NCBI GenBank assembly: GCA_016283935.1
Contig: JAEENX010000013.1
Location: forward strand, 161,759 to 225,758
Direction of reading: 5' to 3'
Source of the DNA: Bacilli bacterium
GTDB lineage: Bacteria; Bacillota_I; Bacilli_A; RF39; UBA660
Length of the DNA stretch: 64,000 bases
Shown here piece after piece: positions 28,382 through 37,224 of this stretch. Positions within the stretch are counted from its first letter, which is position 1. The number at the start of each line of letters is the position of its first letter. The notes beneath the pieces were generated by a model. The model had not been told where the DNA came from and searched no databases. It saw nothing but the letters and a program-made list of their open reading frames with translations. The position numbers and the translations under genes are program-made.

Positions 28382-29614
28382 ATGGCGACAAACAACATTG
28401 ATTCAAACTTTCGTGATCTTATTATTAAAGAAATTGATATTCGCATAGATGCTCTTTATAAAACACTTGGTGGAACTAATAGTGCAAGTGAATTTAAAAA
28501 GCTAAATGAAATATTAAGAAATTACACAGACAAAGATGCAACTGAATTAACTGCTTTTGATATTAAAGGAATGTCTGATTCAGACTATCAAGAAATTCTT
28601 AAAATAATTGGAGTACCAACACAAAGTACTACATTAATGCTAAGACAATATAAAGTATATTCTCAATCACTAGATGATAGAAATAATTATCAATTGTTTA
28701 ATGAAGCATTAGATTATTTAAATATGATCTCTACAAGAATATGTGAATATGCTAATGATTTCAAAACTATCACAGCTGATCGTGAAGATTATACAAAGGC
28801 TGAAACAGATAAATTATTAACACTAAAGGATATATTAAGTGATCAAACTAATTCAGTTATTCTTAATTTAGATGAAATTGATGAAATACTTGGTACATTA
28901 GGAATTACAACAAAACAAAGATGGCAAGTATTAGAATTAGTTGCACAACATAATGTTCAATCTTTACCTGGAAGAGTTGCAGATTTAGAAACATATAAGA
29001 AAGTATCAGATGCTCAAAAATATGTAAATAAATATTTGGAATTTGCAGAATTAGTTAAAGATTATGTTAATAAAAATGGTATAGATGTTGATACAGTACC
29101 ATTAACAGCTGATAAGATATGTGCATTATATGAAATACCAAATAAGAGTGTTGTTATAAACATTATAATTGGTGTAGTAAGTGGAGCATATTATAAAGAA
29201 TATCAAAATAGATTAGCAAGTATTGATCCTTCAGCAGAAGATGTTAAGAAGGATATTAATAGAATTTGCTCATTTGTAGTAAGTGATCAAAGAATTAAAT
29301 TAGATAATGCTGAAATTCTTGTAAGAAATAAATATGGTCAAATTATTGAAGCAATCGATAATAATGAAGATATATTCTCTTACAGTGATATTTACTTAAG
29401 TGATTATACTGATGAAGAATCATATGAAAAAGCTAAAGCTAAAAAATGTTTACCTATTATTTATTCACTAGCGCAAACATTAGATACATATAACTCTGAA
29501 AGAACTGGAGTTAAAGAAAAAGCTGAAGCTATGAGAATGATTACAAGTTTGGTAGATGCAAATAATGATATAGAAGACAAGAGATTTACTCCTAGTCTTA
29601 TGAGAGCAGCATAG
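28382..29614 (+). CDS. hypothetical helical protein
   Basis: Start MATNNIDSN behind AAGGAGGT; complete 410-codon ORF. Confidence 0.8.
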   Translation: MATNNIDSNFRDLIIKEIDIRIDALYKTLGGTNSASEFKKLNEILRNYTDKDATELTAFDIKGMSDSDYQEILKIIGVPTQSTTLMLRQYKVYSQSLDDRNNYQLFNEALDYLNMISTRICEYANDFKTITADREDYTKAETDKLLTLKDILSDQTNSVILNLDEIDEILGTLGITTKQRWQVLELVAQHNVQSLPGRVADLETYKKVSDAQKYVNKYLEFAELVKDYVNKNGIDVDTVPLTADKICALYEIPNKSVVINIIIGVVSGAYYKEYQNRLASIDPSAEDVKKDINRICSFVVSDQRIKLDNAEILVRNKYGQIIEAIDNNEDIFSYSDIYLSDYTDEESYEKAKAKKCLPIIYSLAQTLDTYNSERTGVKEKAEAMRMITSLVDANNDIEDKRFTPSLMRAA

Positions 29615-29650
29615 AATAAAAAAAGAAGAATAATAAAAGGGTGTTGAAAT

Positions 29651-31027
29651 ATGAATGAAGGAAAGGAAATACTATTAAAGGCATTAGATAGTAAACGTAA
29701 ATCCATAACTGGAACACGTGGAAATGACCTAGTATTCAATGGAATTAATTTAGTACAAGTAGCTGAATCATTAGATAATAGTATTGATAATCTTTCTAAT
29801 GTTTCAGATGGTATCATCGATAAAGTTATAACTGAAAATGAACTTGATGAAAATACTCGTAAAAAATTATTACAATTAAGAGATTTATTAATAGGTAAAA
29901 GAGATTATAATTTATCTATTAAAATAACTAAAGATTATGAAGAAGCTTTTGCAAAATTTAAAAAAGCTTTAATATCTAATATTGAAGAAAAAAATCCTGG
30001 TATAGTAGGTGCAACTTCGATATTAAATACTATTACAGAAATTAGAAGACAAGTTTCTAATAATGAAATTATAAAAGATTTTGATTCAATAGAAAAAATA
30101 GTAGAAGATTATAATGCTAATAACTTTGATACAAATATGTTAAAAGTTATGAGATTTATAAATGAACATAATTTAAGTATATTAGATGATAAAAAAGAAA
30201 TAATATCATCATTTGATATTAAATATACTGAATCACCCAAGTTACCTCAATTAATTGATGAAATACTTGAAAAGATTGATGTAGATTACACTAAACTAGA
30301 ACCTGCATTAATTGAAGAATTAAAACAAAAAGATGAAACTGAATTTGCAACAGTATATAGTTTAATAAGAAAGAATAAAGTAGAAGACTATGGTATTCTT
30401 CACTTATTAAAGAAAACTGAAAAAGAATTAAGAGTAGTTTTAATGTTATATGCAACTCCAGAAAGTATTAAAGGTGTAGTTGATTCACTAAAAGATGAAG
30501 ATGGAAATGTTAATGTTAAACTATTAAAGTTTGCATTAGAACATGTTATATCTATATTCTTAGATAAAGAAAACAATTTATACAGACCTAAATATAAAGA
30601 TTATGAAGCTAATATTAAATTATTAAAAGATTTAGGAATTAACTTTAAAACATTAATTACAAGACATCCATTATTTTTGATTATTAATAATGATGTTTTA
30701 TCTTATACATTAACTTATGCTGAACAACAAGGTGCAGATAAGAAGAAGTTAATAAATAAATGTTATAAATCATTAGCATTAGATCCATCTAATGTTATTC
30801 AAAATATAGATATACTTAAAGGATTCGGAGTAGACATGAATGATTACTTCAAAAATTGTAAGGACAACTATACTTTATTAAAAGTACATAACTTACAAAA
30901 GAGTATAAACGAAATAATCATGAATTATAATGTTAATCCAGATCCATTCAATTATACTGAAATGAGTAAAGTGTTATCAGGATTAGTATATAAGAGTGCA
31001 CTAGAAAGTGAAGGTAACAATGATTGA
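29651..31027 (+). CDS. hypothetical helical-repeat protein (mTERF-like character)
   Basis: 'NIKLLKDLGINFKTLITRHPLFLIINNDVL...NIDILKGFGVDMNDYFKNCKDNYTLL' repeat pattern; terminates at TGA. Confidence 0.75.
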   Translation: MNEGKEILLKALDSKRKSITGTRGNDLVFNGINLVQVAESLDNSIDNLSNVSDGIIDKVITENELDENTRKKLLQLRDLLIGKRDYNLSIKITKDYEEAFAKFKKALISNIEEKNPGIVGATSILNTITEIRRQVSNNEIIKDFDSIEKIVEDYNANNFDTNMLKVMRFINEHNLSILDDKKEIISSFDIKYTESPKLPQLIDEILEKIDVDYTKLEPALIEELKQKDETEFATVYSLIRKNKVEDYGILHLLKKTEKELRVVLMLYATPESIKGVVDSLKDEDGNVNVKLLKFALEHVISIFLDKENNLYRPKYKDYEANIKLLKDLGINFKTLITRHPLFLIINNDVLSYTLTYAEQQGADKKKLINKCYKSLALDPSNVIQNIDILKGFGVDMNDYFKNCKDNYTLLKVHNLQKSINEIIMNYNVNPDPFNYTEMSKVLSGLVYKSALESEGNND

Positions 31028-31319
31028 TTATATTAAGGAATATGGTGTAGCAACCATTGATTATGAATATATATTACATAATGTTAAATCAGATATTCTA
31101 GAATTAATAAAACTATCTGAGACATCAGTTAGAGAAGTACTTTCATTTTATAATTCAATCGGATTATATGAAGAAATAAGTACAATTATTATTCATAGAC
31201 CTGATTTAATACTTACTCAATTAAATGTATTAGAAGAAGCAATTAAAAAAGTTAGGGTTAATGCATTTGTTGGAATGGTAAGAAATGATATTGATAACCT
31301 AATTATATTAGGTATATAA
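31020..31319 (+). CDS. small hypothetical helical protein overlapping previous ORF
   Basis: Start MIDYIKEY; 'LSFYNSIGLYEEISTIIIHRPDLILTQLNVLEEAI' resembles repeat in preceding ORF. Confidence 0.7.
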   Translation: MIDYIKEYGVATIDYEYILHNVKSDILELIKLSETSVREVLSFYNSIGLYEEISTIIIHRPDLILTQLNVLEEAIKKVRVNAFVGMVRNDIDNLIILGI

Positions 31320-31346
31320 AAAATAGCTAATATAGCTATTTTTTTA
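31319..31346 (+). terminator. intrinsic terminator
   Basis: AAAAATAGCTA ATA TAGCTATTTTTTT. Confidence 0.75.
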
Positions 31347-31359
31347 TTTAGGAGGAATA

Positions 31360-32583
31360 ATGAAAAAACTTTTATGGATTATTTTTATATTAATTATATT
31401 ATTAATGATTTTACCATTAATAAGTGTTTATGCATTAGAACTTCCTAATGTAAATTCAGATACAGTATTAATATATGATATAAATGAAGATAAAATCTTA
31501 TTTAATAAAAATGGTGATAGACAAAGAGAAATAGCTTCATTAACAAAAATGATTACAGTTTATACTGCATTAGATTATGAAAAAGATTTAAACAAAGAAA
31601 TAACTATAAATGATTTTATGAGATGGGCAGTTAATCCAGAATTATCGGTTCATAAAATACAAACTGGAGAAGTATATACAGTTGATGAATTATTACATAT
31701 GTGTATGTTAGAATCAGCAGCAGATGCATGTATGGCAGTTGCATTTGATATAAAAGGTTCTGAATCAGGTATGGCTGAACTTGTTAATAACAAAGCAAAA
31801 GAATTAGGAATGATACATTCCAATTTTATAAATATAACAGGATTAGATAATTCAAATAATTATTCTACTGCTGAAGATTTATTATTATTTTTAAAAGTAG
31901 CGTTAAAAAATGATACTTATCGAGAAATATTTACTAATAAAAAATATTTATTAAGAAACGGTAATTATATATATCCAACTATCAGTGGATTATCTCAAAT
32001 ATTTAAATTAGATATGTCTAAAATATTAGGTGATAAAACTGGATTCACAGATCCAGCAGGATTATGTTTAGCTTCACTTATCAAAATAGAGGATCATGAA
32101 ATGATTATGATTACTTTAGGAGCACCTCCAGTTTTAAAAGAAGGATATCATGTTAAAGATGCAGATATATTATTAAGATTTTTAGAAGATAATTACAATT
32201 ATGAAGTTCTTTATAATAAGGATGAAGTTATCAAATCTTTAAATATAGAATTATCAGAACAAGAAACATACGATATAAAAGTAAGTGAAGATGTAAAAAA
32301 ATATTTACCATCAGATTATGATAGATCTTTAATATCATATAAATATGAAGGAAAAGAATTATTATCATATTTAGATAAACATGGAGATAAGATAGGAACT
32401 GTTAAATATTATTATAATAATGAATTATTATATGAACAAGAAGTTGTGTTAAATGAAGAAATAAACATATCTATTCCTAAAGTGTTAAATAAATATAAAG
32501 TATATTTAATAATAGGTTTTATTCTTATTGTATTATTAATTCTAATGATAAGATTATTACATAAGAATAAGAATGGTAGATAA
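31360..32583 (+). CDS. dacA: D-alanyl-D-alanine carboxypeptidase (PBP5/DacA type)
   Basis: 'REIASLTKMITVYTAL' (SxxK), 'ESAADACMAVA' in the SxN position, 'GDKTGFTDPAG' (KTG); C-terminal TM. Confidence 0.92.
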   Translation: MKKLLWIIFILIILLMILPLISVYALELPNVNSDTVLIYDINEDKILFNKNGDRQREIASLTKMITVYTALDYEKDLNKEITINDFMRWAVNPELSVHKIQTGEVYTVDELLHMCMLESAADACMAVAFDIKGSESGMAELVNNKAKELGMIHSNFINITGLDNSNNYSTAEDLLLFLKVALKNDTYREIFTNKKYLLRNGNYIYPTISGLSQIFKLDMSKILGDKTGFTDPAGLCLASLIKIEDHEMIMITLGAPPVLKEGYHVKDADILLRFLEDNYNYEVLYNKDEVIKSLNIELSEQETYDIKVSEDVKKYLPSDYDRSLISYKYEGKELLSYLDKHGDKIGTVKYYYNNELLYEQEVVLNEEINISIPKVLNKYKVYLIIGFILIVLLILMIRLLHKNKNGR

Positions 32584-32728
32584 TATAGCAAAGGTAAAAA
32601 AAAGAAATCAACTAAAGTATTTATAATAACAGGACTATTAATTACTATATCATTATTAATAACAGCAATGTCTATTATGTTATCTATCGATTTATAATTG
32701 ATTATTTTCTATAATTTGATACAATTAT

Positions 32729-32747
32729 ATATGTCCAATGGACATAT
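32729..32747. promoter_or_regulatory. perfect inverted repeat abutting tRNA 5' end
   Basis: ATATGTCC AAT GGACATAT. Confidence 0.6.
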
Positions 32748-32824
32748 GGTGCGTTGGTGAAGTGGTTTAACACATAACCCTCTCAAGGTTACATTCACGA
32801 GTCCGAATCTCGTACGCATCACCA
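32748..32824 (+). tRNA. tRNA-Glu (anticodon CUC), CCA encoded
   Basis: GGTGCGT/ACGCATC acceptor, GTG/CAC D-stem, TAACC CTCTCAA GGTTA anticodon arm, ACGAG TCCGAAT CTCGT T-arm, ACCA end; 77 nt. Confidence 0.92.
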
Positions 32825-32834
32825 TTTTGATAAT

Positions 32835-32864
32835 AACTAGGTTTAAAACCTAGTTTTATTTTTT
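32835..32864 (+). terminator. terminator after tRNA-Glu
   Basis: AACTAGGTTT AAAACCTAGTT TTATTTTTT. Confidence 0.75.
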
Positions 32865-32921
32865 GACAAAATATAATGTTTTCTTTATAATATTATCCCA
32901 ATGAAAAAGGGGCTAATTAAT

Positions 32922-34919
32922 ATGGATAAGAAGTTGAAAGAACTATATTCGAAACGTGATTCATTTTTACTTGGAGCAGATGTATATGGTATTATGCTTG
33001 AACATGAAGAAGGTAAAATAACTGATGAAGAATTATTAGAAGATTTAAAGATATATGCACCAGTTTCATTTCCTCTTCCAACAGGAAGATACGGAAGTAT
33101 ATTAGCTGTAGCACTAGAATCACATAAATTTATTATTGCAGAATTATTATATGATAATGCAAAAAAAATCGGATTAAATTTAAATAAAACTATTTCACCA
33201 ATTGATGGTACTGAAGTTTGGTCATTAGGTGAAGAAGTTGCTTTTGCTGATGCAACATGGAATATTTTTACAGATTATGGTCATAATATAAATGATATTT
33301 ATAATCCACAATTTAATAATGATAAAGATGTTTTATATATTAGAAGAAGTATGAAAGCAATAGACAGATTATATAAAAAGACTAAAGCTCCAACTGAATA
33401 TAGAAATATGAAATTTGATTCTGGATTTATTGAAAAATTAAATTTAGAAAATGAAAATTTATTTAACAGTTTATGCCTTGTGGAAGTTATGTCTCAATTT
33501 GATTCTGATAGTATGAGTAAAGAATTATTCTATACACGTATAGATGGCGATAATTCATATAATTATGCTCTTCCAAATGGAAGAAGAGGTAATATTTTAG
33601 CGTTAGCTTTAAATATGAACTTATATAAAAGTGCAAAGTTTATTTTTAATCATGATAAAAATCTTAGTAATGACATAGTATCATATAATTCAATCGAAAG
33701 TGATCCACATACAATTATTGATGAACTTTTAGATTCTATTTTAACTTATTCACCAGAAGATTTATCTAAAAAGATAGAAACAGTTAAGAAAAGATTAATA
33801 GGATATGATATTAAAACTTATTTAAAAAATGTTATAGAAGAAACTGAATCATTAGAATATATAATTACTCAATGTGGAATTAATCCTGATAATAAAAATG
33901 TTGTAGAAGAATTTAAAACGAAAAGAGATGCATATATAGCATCAGCTGCTGCAATTGGTTATATTGAACAATATGAAGAAGGTAATCTATCTGATGAAGA
34001 GTTCTTCTTAAAAATAGGAATGTTCGCTATAGGAATCTATGCGTTACCAAGTGGAAGATATGGTAATCTATTAGCATTAGCTTTAGAAACAAATAATTTT
34101 ATTTCTGCAGATTTCATATGTGAAAATTATGATGTATTAAATTTAGATAAAGTAGATATCATTACAAATATTGACAACAATAAAAAATGGACACTAGCAG
34201 AAGAAATAGCTTTTGCAGATATTATATGGGATATAAACTATGCAGCTGATTCTAATGATGAATTAGATTATTTATATTCAGATAATTTAATAGAAAAAGA
34301 TATACCTAAACATATGGATTTAAATCAATGTAAGATTCTTAGTAAGCAATTGTCTTCTTTAGAAAATTTATATGAACAATGTCCAAGTGCAGGCAAAATA
34401 TACAAAAAAGTTGAAGAACATGAAATATCTAAAGGTGATTATAATAAAATCAAATCAACATTTAGAACTTGTATGGAAACAGTATATAAATTAACAAAAT
34501 GTGATTCTAATGATTTATCTGATCAAGAATTATTATCTTCTATTCAACCAAACTTTGAATATCCACTTCCATCTGGAAAAATTGGAAATATAATTGCTTT
34601 AGCATTGGAATTAAATTTATATATAAGTTCAAGATTAATTATTGATAATGAAAAAGCATTGGATTTAAATCTACAAAAAGTAGCATATGATAAAAAAACA
34701 TCTAATCAAATATTTGATATAAAAGATGAAATAGTTGAATCTTTAAAAATATATGATCCATCTAAAATGTTAGAATTAGCAGAGCATTTAGAATCTATGT
34801 CAAGAGTTGAAGAAAGTATTAAATGTAAAAATACAGTTGTTGCTCAAAATCAAGCAATAGAAGACATTTGTAAAAAACTAGGCATAACAAATGATAAACC
34901 CAATATGGGTAGTAAATAA
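32922..34919 (+). CDS. hypothetical protein with four copies of an LPxGxxGNxLALALExN repeat
   Basis: PLPTGRYGSILAVALESHKF, ALPNGRRGNILALALNMNLY, ALPSGRYGNLLALALETNNF, PLPSGKIGNIIALALELNLY; start MDKKLKEL behind AAAGGGG. Confidence 0.8.
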   Translation: MDKKLKELYSKRDSFLLGADVYGIMLEHEEGKITDEELLEDLKIYAPVSFPLPTGRYGSILAVALESHKFIIAELLYDNAKKIGLNLNKTISPIDGTEVWSLGEEVAFADATWNIFTDYGHNINDIYNPQFNNDKDVLYIRRSMKAIDRLYKKTKAPTEYRNMKFDSGFIEKLNLENENLFNSLCLVEVMSQFDSDSMSKELFYTRIDGDNSYNYALPNGRRGNILALALNMNLYKSAKFIFNHDKNLSNDIVSYNSIESDPHTIIDELLDSILTYSPEDLSKKIETVKKRLIGYDIKTYLKNVIEETESLEYIITQCGINPDNKNVVEEFKTKRDAYIASAAAIGYIEQYEEGNLSDEEFFLKIGMFAIGIYALPSGRYGNLLALALETNNFISADFICENYDVLNLDKVDIITNIDNNKKWTLAEEIAFADIIWDINYAADSNDELDYLYSDNLIEKDIPKHMDLNQCKILSKQLSSLENLYEQCPSAGKIYKKVEEHEISKGDYNKIKSTFRTCMETVYKLTKCDSNDLSDQELLSSIQPNFEYPLPSGKIGNIIALALELNLYISSRLIIDNEKALDLNLQKVAYDKKTSNQIFDIKDEIVESLKIYDPSKMLELAEHLESMSRVEESIKCKNTVVAQNQAIEDICKKLGITNDKPNMGSK

Positions 34920-34946
34920 TTAGTTAAAAAACTAATTATTTTTTTG
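34918..34946 (+). terminator. intrinsic terminator
   Basis: AATTAGTT AAAA AACTAATT then T-rich. Confidence 0.7.
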
Positions 34947-35028
34947 TTGTAAACTTGATAGTTTTAAACAATATTATTAAAAGAATAATCTTACATAAGT
35001 GTTATGATAAATATGGACGTGATGTGAG

Positions 35029-35451
35029 ATGAAGAAAGCAATATTATCTAAAAAGGATCAAGTATTACATAAATTGGTTTTATTTGAAGTAAGAGAAAAT
35101 AGTCATTTATTAGATAAATTTATTACTGAAGAGCAACTCAAAGCTATGTATAATAATATGGTATGGGTAGAAGACAATCATATATTTATAAGAAATATAA
35201 CTGATATGGTTGAATATAAAAGATTATCATTTTTCTATGAAACAATTATTCATGATTTTAGTAAGAAATATAGAATAAGTGAAGATCAAGTTAAAATATT
35301 TGTTACAGATTGTAATACTCTAGGTGAATTAAAGGATGCAATAGGTTATTCAGTATACGCAGATTTATATGAAGAAGAAGTAAATAAAAAACAAGAAGTA
35401 AAATATGAAGATACACCTTTAGAAGAAGTAGGATATAGAAGTAGTTTATAA
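35029..35451 (+). CDS. hypothetical protein
   Basis: Complete ORF, followed by terminator-like AAGTAG TTTATAA CTACTT TTTATTTT. Confidence 0.65.
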   Translation: MKKAILSKKDQVLHKLVLFEVRENSHLLDKFITEEQLKAMYNNMVWVEDNHIFIRNITDMVEYKRLSFFYETIIHDFSKKYRISEDQVKIFVTDCNTLGELKDAIGYSVYADLYEEEVNKKQEVKYEDTPLEEVGYRSSL

Positions 35452-35512
35452 CTACTTTTTATTTTGTTTATTTTTATAAAATATTGTATAATTTTCTTGA
35501 GGGCGTGTAATT

Positions 35513-36556
35513 ATGAATTTATATATAAATGGTTATAATATTTTACTAATTGTATTATTATCTTTTTTAGTATCAGCTGGATTAGTACCATTAGTAAGAA
35601 AGATTGCATTTCATGTTAATGCATTAGATATTCCTGATAAAAGAAAAGTCCATTTACAACCAATTCCTTCTATGGGTGGTTTATCATTTTTCTTTTCATT
35701 TTTAATAGGATATATGTTATTTGCACCAAAGACTGATCAAATGCTTTCTATTTTAATAGGATCATTCATTATTATAATAGTTGGTATTATAGATGATATT
35801 TCACCTTTAAGACCACTTTGGAAATTATTAGGTCAAGTTGTTGCATCATTAGTAGTTGTTATATATGGAGGAATTACTTTTTCAGATATGACAATATTTG
35901 GACTATCAATAAAATTTGGAATGTTTGCTATTCCATTAACTGTATTATTTATAGTAGCTATTATTAATGCTATTAATCTATCTGATGGATTAGATGGATT
36001 AGCAGCTGGATCTTCAAGTATTTTCTTTTTAAGTATTGCTATAATTGGCTATATAATGAATAAACTTGGAGGATTAGATGTTATTTTATGTTTAATCATG
36101 TTAGGAGGTTGTTTAGGATTCCTAGTGTTTAATTTTAATCCAGCATCTATATTCATGGGTGATACAGGATCAATGTTCTTAGGTTTTATTATTTCTATAG
36201 TTGCCTTATTAGGATTTAAAACAGCAACTATTACATCATTAATAATTCCTATATTAATATTATTTGTACCAATAATTGATACACTAGCTGCAATCATTAG
36301 AAGATCTTTAAAAGGACAAGCATTCTCATCAGCAGATCGTGAACACTTACATCATCAAATCTTAGATTCAACTAAGAGTACAAAGAAAACAGTATTAATC
36401 ATGTACTTTATAGATATCTTATTTGCATCAGTATCAATACTATATGCATTAGGTGATAATAAAGTAGCCATGGTTATATATTTAGTATTATTAATATTAT
36501 TTGTAATATTAGTATTTAAAACAAACATAATATTAGAACACAAAAAGGATAGATAA
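35513..36556 (+). CDS. tagO: undecaprenyl-phosphate GlcNAc-1-phosphate transferase (WecA/TagO family)
   Basis: 'IDDISPLRPLWKLLGQ', 'NLSDGLDGLAAG', 'FMGDTGSMFLG', 'ADREHLHHQIL'. Confidence 0.94.
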   Translation: MNLYINGYNILLIVLLSFLVSAGLVPLVRKIAFHVNALDIPDKRKVHLQPIPSMGGLSFFFSFLIGYMLFAPKTDQMLSILIGSFIIIIVGIIDDISPLRPLWKLLGQVVASLVVVIYGGITFSDMTIFGLSIKFGMFAIPLTVLFIVAIINAINLSDGLDGLAAGSSSIFFLSIAIIGYIMNKLGGLDVILCLIMLGGCLGFLVFNFNPASIFMGDTGSMFLGFIISIVALLGFKTATITSLIIPILILFVPIIDTLAAIIRRSLKGQAFSSADREHLHHQILDSTKSTKKTVLIMYFIDILFASVSILYALGDNKVAMVIYLVLLILFVILVFKTNIILEHKKDR

Positions 36557-36558
36557 AT

Positions 36559-37149
36559 ATGGCTGGAAAATCAAAGATAAAAATTAATTTATATGACTTT
36601 GATGGAACTATATATGACGGAGATTCTACAGTAGATTTTATTAAATATACATTTATTAAATATCCTAAATCTTTATTACATATACCTGTTATTATATGGA
36701 ATGCTATTTTATATGCATTACGTATTCAAGGTAAAACAAAAATGAAAGAAAAATTCTATGGAATATTAACATACATAGATGATATTGATGAATTCTTAGA
36801 GTTATTTTGGGATAAACATGAAAAGAATATAATGCAATATTATTTAGATAAAAAAGATCATTCAAAAGATGTAATTATAAGTGCATCTCCTGAATTCTTA
36901 CTTAAACCAATTTCTAAGAGATTAAAAGTTAAATATTTAATAGCATCAAGAGTAGATAAACAAACAGGAAAAACAACAGGTTATAATTGTCATGATATAG
37001 AAAAAGTAAAAAGATTAAATGATGTATTTGATGATTATGTTGTTTTAGAAACATATACGGATTCCATTAAATCAGATACTCCAATTCTTATGTTAGCTAA
37101 TAAACAATACTTAGTTAAACATAATAAAGTAACTGAAATAAGATTATAA
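36559..37149 (+). CDS. HAD-IB-type phosphatase-like protein
   Basis: 'LYDFDGTIYDGDST', 'VIISASPEFLLKPI', 'YTDSIKSDTPIL'. Confidence 0.85.
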   Translation: MAGKSKIKINLYDFDGTIYDGDSTVDFIKYTFIKYPKSLLHIPVIIWNAILYALRIQGKTKMKEKFYGILTYIDDIDEFLELFWDKHEKNIMQYYLDKKDHSKDVIISASPEFLLKPISKRLKVKYLIASRVDKQTGKTTGYNCHDIEKVKRLNDVFDDYVVLETYTDSIKSDTPILMLANKQYLVKHNKVTEIRL

Positions 37150-37176
37150 AAGAATAGTTTTACTATTCTTTTTATT
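37148..37176 (+). terminator. intrinsic terminator
   Basis: AAAAGAATAGT TTT ACTATTCTTTT. Confidence 0.7.
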
Positions 37177-37224
37177 TTATTTGATTTATAATAATAACTT
37201 AAGGAAGAGGGAAAGGAATTTAAT

